Assembly: GCA_910576875.1 (NCBI GenBank)
Contig: CAJTKI010000040.1
Location: forward strand, 1 to 15,399
Direction of reading: 5' to 3'
Source of the DNA: an uncultured Christensenella sp.
GTDB lineage: Bacteria > Bacillota > Clostridia > Christensenellales > UBA3700
DNA: 15,399 bases
Positions 5,663 through 13,122 of the stretch are shown here, in pieces. The notes beneath the pieces were generated by a model. It searched no databases and had not been told where the DNA came from. It saw only the letters and a list, made by a program, of their open reading frames with translations. The translations under genes were made by a program, and so were the position numbers. Position 1 is the stretch's first letter. Each line of letters opens with the position of its first letter.

Positions 5663-8228
5663 TTTCTACTTTCTCCATGACGAAGCATTCGATTTCGTCG
5701 TCGATCTTGATATCGTTCCACTTTTCCAGACCGATACCGCACTCGTAGCCGCTCGCGACTTCTTTGACGTCGTCCTTTTCTCTGCGCAACGATGCAAGTT
5801 TGCCTTCGTAGATCACGACGTGATCGCGCAACAGGCGTACGCTTGCGTTGCGCATGACCTTGCCGTCCGTGATATAACAACCCGCAATCGTGCCGACGCT
5901 GCTGATCCGGAACGTATCCCGTACCTGCGCGTGACCGAGCACGTTCTCGCGGAAGGTCGGCGCAAGCATGCCTTTGAGCGCTTTTTTGATATCTTCGATC
6001 GCGTCGTAGATGATCCGATAATTGCGGATTTCGATGCCGCTGCGGTCAGCCAAAACTTTGGCTTTCGGTTCGGGACGGACGTTAAACGCGATGACGATCG
6101 CGGACGCCGTATCCGCCAGCATGATATCGGATTCGTTGACTGCGCCGACGCCGCTGTGCACGACATGGATCTTGACGTTGTCTTTCTCCATTTCGTCCGA
6201 AAGTTTGAGCAACGACTGTTTGACCGCTTCGACCGAACCCTGCACGTCCGCTTTGATCAAGATCGTCAGCGTCTTGACTTCTTCGCTCGATACGTTCTTA
6301 AACATATCGTCCAGCGTACGCGTGTTCGAGCGCATCTGCATTTCGGAGCGCTCTTTGTCCGCTCTCTCCTGCGCGACTTTCTTCGCCAGCTTTTCGTCTT
6401 CGACGACGACCATGATATCGCCCGCGTTCGGCACGTCGGTAAAGCCCTGCACCTGTACCGCGTACGACGGTCCCGCCTCTTTGACGCGCTTGCCGGTATA
6501 GTCGGTCATTGCGCGGATTTTACCGATCGCGGTACCCGCGACGACATAGTCCTTGATCCGCAACGTACCGTTCTGAACCAATACGGTTGCAATCGGTCCC
6601 GCGCCTTTGTCCAGTCTCGCCTCGATGATCGAACCGCTTGCCTTGCACTTTTTGTTGGCTTTGAGTTCGAGCACTTCCGCGACGAGCAGAATATTTTCCA
6701 ACAACTCCTGCACGCCTTCGCCCTTCTTCGCGCTGACCGGACATAGCATGACATCGCCGCCCCAATCCTCGGGAGTCAGACCGTACTGGCTGATCTGGTT
6801 TTTGATCCGCTCCATCGCGCCGGAGCAATCCGCAACTTTGTCGATCTTATTGACTGCGACGATGATGGATACTTCCGCATCCTTGGCGTGGTTGATCGCT
6901 TCGACCGTCTGCGGCATGACGCCGTCGTCCGCCGCGACGACGATGATCGCGATATCGGTAACCTGCGCGCCGCGTTGCCGCATCGACGTAAAGGCCTCGT
7001 GACCCGGGGTGTCCAGGAACGTGATGCGTTCGCCGTTGACGTCGATCGTGTACGCGCCGATGTGCTGCGTGATTCCGCCCGCTTCGCTCATGACGACGTT
7101 CGTCTTACGGATATAGTCGAGCAACGACGTTTTACCGTGGTCGACGTGTCCCATGATCGTGACGATCGGCGGACGTTTGACCATATTGGCGGTATCGTCT
7201 TTGGTATCCTGTACGATCGCCGCGAGTTTATCTTCGGCGGTCGCATCCATTTTGAGTTCGAGCGTAATGTTGTACTCGATCGCGACCAATTCCGCCTGTT
7301 CAAACGTAATCGAATCGTTGATCGTCGCGACGATGCCCATATCGAACAGTTTCTTGATGATTTCGGTCGCGGTTTTGCCGATCTTTTCGCCGAACACTTT
7401 GATCGGCGTATTTTCGCTCGTCAATACCGCATGTTCGATCACGATGCGTTGGGGCGAATAGATGTCCTTTTTGGATTTTTTCGCCTTGACGTAGCGCGCC
7501 GTATCCGAATCGCTGATCAATGTCGAGTCGACCTGATATCCTTTCTTGAACAAATCGCGCTTGGACAAACTCCGACGGTTGTCGTCTTTGCCGAACGTTC
7601 CGGTCGGTTTTTTCTTCTTGTTCGGATCGTTGCGGTTGACGGTCGCGGGCGGCGGAGTCATCTGCGCCGGTCTGCCGAATCCGCCTCCTACGCGCGGCGC
7701 GCCCGGACGGGGAGCGCCGGGACGTTGCATGCCGTTGGGATTGGGACGCGCTCCGCCCTGCTGCGGTCTGCCGCTCTGATCCCGACGGACGGGATTGGGG
7801 CTGCCGGGACGCTGTCCCATCGATCCGCGCATTTCCGGATTGATGTACATGCGCGGTTTCTCCTGCGGCGCGGGTTGCGGCGCAGGCTCCTGTTTGGGTT
7901 GTTCGGGAGCTGCGGGAGCGACGGGAGTTTCGCTCTTGCGGACGGATTCTTCGGTTTCCGCCGGCTGCGACGCGCGAGGTTGTTCGCTCTCCGTCGGCGC
8001 GATCGCGGGTTGTTCCTGTTCGCGCTTAGCCTGTTCCTGCTGCGTTTCGAGCGCGATGCGTTCCGCTTCGCGTTCGCGCAAAATCGCGCGAATCTTATTC
8101 GCGGACGTCGTCGCGGCGATGCGCGTATCCGCGATCGAAGTCAGTAGCGGTCTGACTCTCGCTTGCAGAAAACCGTCGATCTCCTTTAAGTTTTTGATCT
8201 GTTCGTTTTTGTTTTCCGTGTTGTTCAC
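5655..8228 (-). CDS. infB: Translation initiation factor IF-2
   Basis: IF2 is the GTPase that places fMet-tRNA on the 30S subunit and promotes 50S joining. The product has 857 residues. The N-terminal third is variable: a helical start (1–70), a Gln/Glu/Pro-rich stretch (about 70–125), a Pro/Gly/Arg-rich stretch (about 126–200) and a basic segment (about 203–255). An IF2 N-like domain follows (about 260–330). The G domain has all motifs: GHVDHGKTS (360–368), AGGITQHIGAY (383–393), DTPGHEAF (406–413), NKID (460–463) and SAK (499–501). Domains II to IV follow, with the C-terminal fMet-tRNA-binding domain containing EVASGYECGIGLEKWNDIKIDDEIE. It starts with GTG at 8228, behind a strong GGGAGG (8241–8236) just after the ylxQ stop. 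An internal start making a shorter isoform is possible but not shown. Confidence 0.98.
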   Translation of the reverse strand: MNNTENKNEQIKNLKEIDGFLQARVRPLLTSIADTRIAATTSANKIRAILREREAERIALETQQEQAKREQEQPAIAPTESEQPRASQPAETEESVRKSETPVAPAAPEQPKQEPAPQPAPQEKPRMYINPEMRGSMGQRPGSPNPVRRDQSGRPQQGGARPNPNGMQRPGAPRPGAPRVGGGFGRPAQMTPPPATVNRNDPNKKKKPTGTFGKDDNRRSLSKRDLFKKGYQVDSTLISDSDTARYVKAKKSKKDIYSPQRIVIEHAVLTSENTPIKVFGEKIGKTATEIIKKLFDMGIVATINDSITFEQAELVAIEYNITLELKMDATAEDKLAAIVQDTKDDTANMVKRPPIVTIMGHVDHGKTSLLDYIRKTNVVMSEAGGITQHIGAYTIDVNGERITFLDTPGHEAFTSMRQRGAQVTDIAIIVVAADDGVMPQTVEAINHAKDAEVSIIVAVNKIDKVADCSGAMERIKNQISQYGLTPEDWGGDVMLCPVSAKKGEGVQELLENILLVAEVLELKANKKCKASGSIIEARLDKGAGPIATVLVQNGTLRIKDYVVAGTAIGKIRAMTDYTGKRVKEAGPSYAVQVQGFTDVPNAGDIMVVVEDEKLAKKVAQERADKERSEMQMRSNTRTLDDMFKNVSSEEVKTLTILIKADVQGSVEAVKQSLLKLSDEMEKDNVKIHVVHSGVGAVNESDIMLADTASAIVIAFNVRPEPKAKVLADRSGIEIRNYRIIYDAIEDIKKALKGMLAPTFRENVLGHAQVRDTFRISSVGTIAGCYITDGKVMRNASVRLLRDHVVIYEGKLASLRREKDDVKEVASGYECGIGLEKWNDIKIDDEIECFVMEKVENE

Positions 8229-8243
8229 AAAAACACCTCCCGA

Positions 8244-8540
8244 TTATTCGATTTGCGATTGGATGGCCGACGCGAGATGTTCGTCGCAGACGGCGATCAG
8301 TTTGACGTTGTCCCGTTTGAGGACGTTCGCCAGATATTGTTCCGGCACTTCCGCATATGCGGCGCCGATCGATTGCGCATGCGCTTCGGCGCGTTTGCGA
8401 TTGGCAGGACTCATCGACAGATCCGCCAGTACGATATACGGCCGTTTGCGTGCTGCCCGCAACGCATCCAATCCGAAGATCGCGCGATTGCTGCGTACGG
8501 CAAATCCGATATACGTCGCGATTTTATCCGCGTTTGTCAT
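8244..8540 (-). CDS. ylxQ: L7Ae/YlxQ family RNA-binding protein
   Basis: This 98-residue protein belongs to the L7Ae/L30e/S12e fold of RNA-binding proteins, many of which bind kink-turns. Family features are the IGFAVRSNRAIFGLDALRAARKRPYIVLADLSMSPANRKRAEAHA stretch, the VPEQYLANVLKRDNVKLIAVCDEHLASAI end, and the compact length. Its ATG at 8540 lies 17 bp inside ylxR with no recognisable Shine-Dalgarno in the preceding 20 bases, so translation probably depends on coupling to ylxR. The position between ylxR and infB is diagnostic of YlxQ. Its cellular RNA target is not evident here. Confidence 0.9.
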   Translation of the reverse strand: MTNADKIATYIGFAVRSNRAIFGLDALRAARKRPYIVLADLSMSPANRKRAEAHAQSIGAAYAEVPEQYLANVLKRDNVKLIAVCDEHLASAIQSQIE

Positions 8541-8787
8541 ACTGTTGCGCCAACGCGGCGTAAATCTGCGGATCGATTTCCTGCTTGAACACGCGGTTCA
8601 GCGTCTTCTGTCGGATGACTTTGTCCAGACATTCTTTGCTGTCGCACAGATACGCGCCGCGTCCGGGCGCTTTGCCGGTAAAATCCAATCGGATTTCTCC
8701 GTCTTGCGACCGTACGATCCGCAACATCGCTTGTTTGTCCAAGCGCGTACGGCACGCGATACACATTCTCTGCGGCTGTTGTTTCAT
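8524..8787 (-). CDS. ylxR: YlxR/RnpM family RNA-binding protein (DUF448)
   Basis: This 87-residue protein shows the YlxR signature: P5QRMCIACR (5–13), a lysine-rich helix with KQAMLRIVR, LDFTGKAPGRGAYLCD (34–49) and a later cysteine at C53. YlxR proteins are small basic RNA-binding factors; B. subtilis YlxR has been renamed RnpM for modulating RNase P. C9, C12, C48 and C53 could bind a metal, which is inference. It starts 7 bp after the nusA stop. Its Shine-Dalgarno is weak (AAGAG, spaced about 12 bases), so reinitiation after NusA is likely. The order nusA–ylxR–ylxQ–infB is conserved in Bacillota. Confidence 0.94.
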   Translation of the reverse strand: MKQQPQRMCIACRTRLDKQAMLRIVRSQDGEIRLDFTGKAPGRGAYLCDSKECLDKVIRQKTLNRVFKQEIDPQIYAALAQQYDKRG

Positions 8788-8794
8788 ATGCGCG

Positions 8795-9868
8795 TTACTC
8801 TTGCGACAGTTCCGCCAACTCTTCGGAAATGCTGCTGAACGGTTTGACGTCGATCTTCCATTCGGTCAAACGCGCCGCCAGACGGACGTTTTGTCCCGCT
8901 TTGCCGATCGCGAGCGACAGTTTGTCGTCCGGCACGATCGCGCGAGCGCTCTTTTCTTCTTCGTTGACCTGCACCATAATGACCTTGGCGGGACTGAGCG
9001 CGCGGGAAATGTATTCCAACGGATCCGCGCACCAGCCGATCACGTCGATCTTTTCGCCGTTGAGTTGCGCGACGATCGAGTTGATCCGCATGCCTTTGGG
9101 ACCGATGCAGCTGCCGACTGCGTCGATGCTCGGATCTTCCGCATACACGGCGAGCTTGGTGCGGTAACCCGCTTCGCGGACGATGCGCTTGATGCCGATC
9201 AGACCGGCCTTGATTTCGGGCACTTCCAATTCAAACAGCCGTTTGACGAAGCCGATATTCGCGCGGGACACCATGACTTGCGTCGCGCCGCGCGCCGTCG
9301 TGCGGGTATTTTTGACATAGACTTTGATCACGTCGTTGACGTTATAACGCTCGCCCTTGATCTGATCGGACGGCAACATCACGCCTTCCAACTGCGTGCC
9401 GGTCATCTCGACGTATACGGTGTCGCTCTCGACGCGGCGCACGATCGCGGTGACGATCTCGCCTTCCTTTTCGTTCATTTCGCTGAGCACCATATTCTTG
9501 CGCACGTCGTTGAGACGCTGCATGATCACTTGTTTCGCGGTTTGCGCGGCGATGCGGCTGAAATTCTTCGGCGTAATATCTTCGCAGACCATATCGCCGA
9601 CTTTATACGACGATTTGATCTCTTTGGCTTCCTCCAAAGAAATTTCTTTTTCCGGATCTTCCACTTCTTCGACGACGGTCTGATACGCGTATACGTTGAT
9701 CGTCGCGCGCTGCTCGTTCAGTTGGACGAAGATGTTGCGCGCTTCTCCGCTTTCTCTCTTATACGCGGAAGCGAGACCGGCTTCCAGCGATTCCAAAAAG
9801 GTCGCTTTGTCGATCTTCTTTTCTTTTTCGAGCGTATCGAGTGCCGCAAAAAAGTCTTTGTTTTGCAT
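8795..9868 (-). CDS. nusA: Transcription termination/antitermination factor NusA
   Basis: NusA binds RNA polymerase and nascent RNA and modulates pausing, intrinsic termination and antitermination. The 357-residue product has an N-terminal polymerase-binding domain (about 1–125), an S1 domain (about 134–200), and two KH domains with GPKG at 256–259 and GKAG at 322–325. It lacks the C-terminal acidic repeats of E. coli NusA, as is normal in Bacillota, where the family is about 350–370 residues. It begins 8 bp after rimP, and the rimP stop is part of the ribosome-binding site (TAGGAGGAATTATG), which ties the two translations together. NusA commonly regulates its own operon. The leader hairpin ahead of rimP is the obvious place to look for this, but no mechanism is shown. 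Confidence 0.97.
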   Translation of the reverse strand: MQNKDFFAALDTLEKEKKIDKATFLESLEAGLASAYKRESGEARNIFVQLNEQRATINVYAYQTVVEEVEDPEKEISLEEAKEIKSSYKVGDMVCEDITPKNFSRIAAQTAKQVIMQRLNDVRKNMVLSEMNEKEGEIVTAIVRRVESDTVYVEMTGTQLEGVMLPSDQIKGERYNVNDVIKVYVKNTRTTARGATQVMVSRANIGFVKRLFELEVPEIKAGLIGIKRIVREAGYRTKLAVYAEDPSIDAVGSCIGPKGMRINSIVAQLNGEKIDVIGWCADPLEYISRALSPAKVIMVQVNEEEKSARAIVPDDKLSLAIGKAGQNVRLAARLTEWKIDVKPFSSISEELAELSQE

Positions 9869-9876
9869 AATTCCTC

Positions 9877-10335
9877 CTAGAATTTAATCGCTGCCCGCAT
9901 GAGCGCGATATCCTTGATATTGAGTTTTATTGTTTGGTCGCGATACGATACTTCTACCGCGTCCGTCGTATACGAGAGCAATTTCGCCTCGAACTTTTTC
10001 AAGTTCCCGATCGCCTTGTACAGCGAGACTTCGACGTCCTGACCGATGTGACGCAGATAGTCTTTTTCTCTGCTGAAAGGTCTGTCCAATCCCGGCGACG
10101 ACACGTTGAGATGATACGGCGCGCCGGCGGTCGGATCGAGCTCGTCCAAGATCGGATCGATCGCGTTATGCACCTGTTCGCAATCGTTGAGATCGACTCC
10201 GCCTTCCTTGTCGATATAGACGGTCAACGTCATGTTGCCGTAGAGATTTTTATAGTCTGCGTCCACCAGTTCCATTCCGAATCCGGTGATGATCGGCTCG
10301 ATCGCCGCGACGACTTGATCTAACATTTTGGACAT
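9877..10335 (-). CDS. rimP: Ribosome maturation factor RimP
   Basis: RimP assists early assembly of the 30S subunit. The 152-residue product has the family's central motif YHLNVSSPGLDRPFSREKDY (74–93). Before it lies an alpha/beta domain with MELVDADYKN and LTVYIDKEGGVDLNDCEQVHNAIDPILDE, and after it a small SH3-like C-terminal domain (about 95–152). The ATG at 10335 sits 6 bases after GGGAG. A second ATG three codons in is less well placed. It is the first gene of the long chain down to at least 1680 and is preceded by a good promoter with a structured leader of about 67 nt. Confidence 0.96.
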   Translation of the reverse strand: MSKMLDQVVAAIEPIITGFGMELVDADYKNLYGNMTLTVYIDKEGGVDLNDCEQVHNAIDPILDELDPTAGAPYHLNVSSPGLDRPFSREKDYLRHIGQDVEVSLYKAIGNLKKFEAKLLSYTTDAVEVSYRDQTIKLNIKDIALMRAAIKF

Positions 10336-10355
10336 GCATTTCTCCCTGACATAAT

Positions 10356-10383
10356 TTTAGCGACCGAATGTCCGGTCGCTAAA
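10356..10383 (-). promoter_or_regulatory. Leader hairpin upstream of rimP
   Basis: The minus strand has a perfect 11-bp inverted repeat, TTTAGCGACCG and CGGTCGCTAAA, around the 6-base loop GACATT. It ends 20 bases before the rimP ATG and 9 bases before its Shine-Dalgarno, inside the predicted 5' leader. No run of T follows, so it is not an ordinary intrinsic terminator. It may be a regulatory, mRNA-stabilising or protein-binding structure. An unsupported short frame (ATG at 10352, ten codons, no Shine-Dalgarno) overlaps the rimP start. Confidence 0.7.
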
Positions 10384-10402
10384 TAAGTGTCAACCTATCT
10401 TG

Positions 10403-10438
10403 CATGTTTATTCTATCATACCGCAAGACGCTTGGCAA
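10403..10438 (-). promoter_or_regulatory. Sigma-A-type promoter for the rimP–nusA–infB operon
   Basis: On the minus strand TTGCCA (10438–10433) and TAGAAT (10415–10410) are separated by exactly 17 bp, giving a start near 10403 and a leader of about 67 nt to rimP. An AT-rich tract at 10474–10452, about 50–70 bases before the start, could act as an UP element. The location in the only long gap of the region supports function. The boxes match four of six (TAGAAT: five of six; TTGCCA: five of six counted by position), so the site is good but unproven. Confidence 0.65.
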
Positions 10439-10454
10439 GCGTTTGTGACACAAA
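10428..10454. repeat. Two adjoining palindromes over and upstream of the rimP -35 box
   Basis: A 15-bp perfect palindrome with a single central base, ACGCTTGGCAAGCGT (10428–10442), contains the -35 box at its centre. It adjoins a second one, TTTGTGACACAAA (10442–10454), whose centre is 13 bp away. A protein bound to the first would block RNA polymerase, so an operator is a reasonable hypothesis. No known regulator motif is recognised with confidence. Confidence 0.55.
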
Positions 10455-10512
10455 TTTTCTTTTTTATATAAATACGCGCATTCTAATACGACGGCGCGCG
10501 GTCGCCGCAACT

Positions 10513-12057
10513 TTAAGCGCGTTGCATATCCGATTCGTTGGCAAGGCGGATCAATAGTTTCGCTGTCGCTTCCGCATCGTAATACGCGCGATGCGCGTTG
10601 GAAAGATCGATGCCGTACGTACGGCACAAATAACCGAGATTGAACCGCCCCAGATCGGGACGCAATTTCTGCGCGAGTTTGAGCGTGTCGACGACGGTAT
10701 GCTCGAACGTCTTGCCCTGCGCGGTGCACGCGTTGCGGATAAACCCGACGTCGAACGGCGCATTGTGCGCGGCGACGTCGCATCCGTCGCAATATTCCAA
10801 AAAACCGTCCAACACGTCCTCGATATACGGCGCGTCTTTGACCTGCTCGTCGTAAATATGGTTGACTTGACTGGCTTGCGGCGGAATCGGCATTTTCGGA
10901 TCCACCATGGTTTCGTAAATGCTGACGATTTCTCCGTTCACGATTTTGACCGCGCCGATTTCGATGATGCGATCGGTCGCCTGATTGATGCCGGTCGTCT
11001 CCAAGTCGAACACGACGATGGAATTGTTTTGCAGATACGCGCACGGCTGTTTGCCGATATCGAGCAAGCTTTTGGGTTCGGTATCGACGTACGGGATCGG
11101 TTTGGGCAATTTCGCGCGCTTGCGCGTCTGCTTGACCGCTTGCGCGCGGCGCTGCGCGACGTCGTTCAGATCGATGTTGCAAAGCGCGAGCGCGTTGACG
11201 ATCAGCTTATTGCCCTTGCGGAACGTGTCTTCGACGAGATTGCCGTTGACGATCACGGTATCGCCGTTTTTCAATCCGTCCAACGCGCCTTTTTTGGTCG
11301 AACGCGAAAACGCCGCGCACGCCATTTTCCCCGTCGTGTCGTCCAGCGCAAACGTATAATAAACGCGGTTGTTTTTCTTGGCGATCAAACGCTGAAAATC
11401 GCACACCGTGCCGCACACGCACAACCCTTCTTTCGGCTCGCGATATTTGTCGATGTACTTGGCGACGCCGTCGATCTTTTTGCCGATCAGACAGCGATGA
11501 AAAGACGTCTTGATCGTACCGGTATCGACATACAGCACTTCGTATTCGCGCTCGATGATCGCGCTGGTGTCGATCTTGCCGTCCGCGACGATGTGAACGA
11601 CGGTGTCGATCGCATAGCGCGATTCCAGATATTCGGCGATCTTGCGATCCACTTGCGCGCTGCGGCAGTATTCGGCGATATAGTCGGTTGCGGGGACGGA
11701 AACGGTGATTTTGTTCGGCTCCGTTTTGACTTCGACGCGCGCCTCGTCCACCTGTCCGATCAACGCCTTGTATTCGCGCAACAAATACCCGTGCAGATAC
11801 CCGCGCACGATCTGCTCGTCCGCCACGCAACGCGAATACGAGATGCGCAGTTCGAACTGCGACGGCAACAACGCTTTACAAGCGCGTTCGATCGCCTCCT
11901 TGTCGCGATCGTCGAATGCGTCTTTGTACACTTCGTACGGCACCGCAAACACGACGTCCAGCACATTGCGATCGGGGTCGAGCGTCAAACTTTGCAGACG
12001 CAGATATTCGTATTTGCGTTCGGTCAGCGCATGAAATTGTTCGAAAAACTTCTGCAT
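10513..12057 (-). CDS. PolC-derived protein: N-terminal region, OB fold and DEDDh 3'-5' exonuclease, without PHP or polymerase domains
   Basis: This 514-residue protein occupies the usual polC position between ispG and rimP. Residues 1–200 resemble the PolC N-terminal region. An OB fold follows (about 210–295: LCVCGTVCDFQRL, YYTFALDDTTGKMACAAFS, DTVIVNGNLVEDTF), then a basic linker (about 297–345) and an exonuclease domain (about 347–507). All DEDDh residues are present: D351 and E353 in FDLETTG, D436 in HNAPFDVGF, H489 and D494 in HRAYYDAEAT. In full PolC (about 1,400 residues) the exonuclease is inserted in a PHP domain and followed by the polymerase. Here the leading PHP segment is reduced to the linker, and nothing follows the exonuclease before the stop. 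There is no frameshift remnant. It starts 24 bp after ispG behind GAAGGAGAAGT. It is probably an active proofreading or repair exonuclease; its partner is unknown. Confidence 0.88.
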   Translation of the reverse strand: MQKFFEQFHALTERKYEYLRLQSLTLDPDRNVLDVVFAVPYEVYKDAFDDRDKEAIERACKALLPSQFELRISYSRCVADEQIVRGYLHGYLLREYKALIGQVDEARVEVKTEPNKITVSVPATDYIAEYCRSAQVDRKIAEYLESRYAIDTVVHIVADGKIDTSAIIEREYEVLYVDTGTIKTSFHRCLIGKKIDGVAKYIDKYREPKEGLCVCGTVCDFQRLIAKKNNRVYYTFALDDTTGKMACAAFSRSTKKGALDGLKNGDTVIVNGNLVEDTFRKGNKLIVNALALCNIDLNDVAQRRAQAVKQTRKRAKLPKPIPYVDTEPKSLLDIGKQPCAYLQNNSIVVFDLETTGINQATDRIIEIGAVKIVNGEIVSIYETMVDPKMPIPPQASQVNHIYDEQVKDAPYIEDVLDGFLEYCDGCDVAAHNAPFDVGFIRNACTAQGKTFEHTVVDTLKLAQKLRPDLGRFNLGYLCRTYGIDLSNAHRAYYDAEATAKLLIRLANESDMQRA

Positions 12058-12081
12058 ACTTCTCCTTCGTACAAGCGGCTT

Positions 12082-13122
12082 CTAACGCGGATCGATCTGT
12101 TCGATCAATGCGCGCAATCTCGGCAGAATTTCCGCGTTGTCCACGACTGCGACTTTGTTGCCGCGCACAAACAATACGGAGCGATCCTGTCCGCCCGCCA
12201 CGCCGACGTCCGCGTCGTGCGATTCGCCGATGCCGTTGACGACGCAACCCATGACGGCGACTTTGATCTTTTTATGTACGCCCGCGCACATCTGCTCGAC
12301 TTGATCGGCAAGTTCTTTTACGGCGATGCAGGTGCGCGCGCATGTCGGACAAGACACGATTTCCGCATACGGGTGCGGATAACGTCCGCACGCTTTCAAG
12401 ATTTCTTCCGCCGCATGGATTTCTTTGACCGGATCGTCGGTCAACGATACGCGGATCGTATCGCCGATGCCGTCCAACAGCAACGCGCCGATGCCGACGG
12501 CGGATTTGACCAAGCCTTTCGTGTACGTCCCCGCTTCCGTTACGCCGACATGCAACGGATAATCGCACTGCTTGTCCAGCAATCGATAAGTCTGTACCGT
12601 CGTTGCGACGTCGGAAGATTTTGCAGACAATACGATGTCGTAAAAACCGCACGATTCCAACAATCGCACATGCTCCATCGCGCTCGCCGCCAGCGCCTGC
12701 GCGGCGGGCAAATGCGCGTGTTTGGGATCGAGCGATCCGCCGTTGACGCCGATTCGGATCGGAATCGAGCGTTCGCGCAGATAATCGGCAAGATAACGCA
12801 CCTTGTCGTGCGCGCCGATATTGCCGGGATTGATTCGTATTTTCGCGACGCCCGCGTCCGCCGAGCGGATCGCAAGATCGCAGCGAAAATGAATATCCGC
12901 GACGATCGGAATCGGAGACTGCGCGACGATCTCTCGCATCGCGCGCGCGCTTTTTTCGTCCGGGACGGAACAGCGCACGATTTCGCATCCCGCCGCGTGC
13001 AGTCTCGCGATCTGCGCGACGGTCGCGTCGATATCCGACGTCTTGGTATTGGTCATCGACTGCATGACGATTGCACCGTCCCCGCCGATCGACATCGCGC
13101 CGATGCGCACCGTTCGTTTCAT
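12082..13122 (-). CDS. ispG: (E)-4-hydroxy-3-methylbut-2-enyl-diphosphate synthase
   Basis: IspG converts methylerythritol cyclodiphosphate to HMBPP, the penultimate step of the MEP isoprenoid pathway, using a 4Fe-4S cluster. The 346-residue product has a TIM barrel (VMQSMTNTKTSDIDATV, PIVADIHFRCDLA, KIRINPGNIG, RIGVNGGSLD, HVGVTEAGTYTKGLVKSAVGIGALL) and a reductase-like C-terminal domain. Cluster ligands are C258 and C261 in SCPTC, C293 in MGC and E300 in VNGIGES, where the common sequence is VNGPGEA. I set the start at 13122: its ATG overlaps the rseP TGA by one base and has GGGAGG (13134–13129) six bases upstream. The 71 codons open upstream in the same frame are a shadow of rseP. Confidence 0.97.
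   Translation of the reverse strand: MKRTVRIGAMSIGGDGAIVMQSMTNTKTSDIDATVAQIARLHAAGCEIVRCSVPDEKSARAMREIVAQSPIPIVADIHFRCDLAIRSADAGVAKIRINPGNIGAHDKVRYLADYLRERSIPIRIGVNGGSLDPKHAHLPAAQALAASAMEHVRLLESCGFYDIVLSAKSSDVATTVQTYRLLDKQCDYPLHVGVTEAGTYTKGLVKSAVGIGALLLDGIGDTIRVSLTDDPVKEIHAAEEILKACGRYPHPYAEIVSCPTCARTCIAVKELADQVEQMCAGVHKKIKVAVMGCVVNGIGESHDADVGVAGGQDRSVLFVRGNKVAVVDNAEILPRLRALIEQIDPR

Noticed and set aside
6888..8147. A 419-codon plus-strand frame antisense to infB
   Set aside because: The Arg- and Phe-rich translation is an artefact of the IF2 coding strand.
10356..10383. The leader hairpin as an intrinsic terminator
   Set aside because: On either strand the stem is followed by A-rich sequence with no T run of useful length.
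10376..10398. A perfect TTGACA at 10398–10393 as a second -35 box
   Set aside because: No TATAAT-like hexamer lies 16–18 bp downstream; the sequence there is the GC-rich hairpin.
10336..10512. A small gene or RNA gene in the longest gap
   Set aside because: Apart from the promoter, palindromes and hairpin, no coding frame with a ribosome-binding site or recognisable RNA fold is seen.
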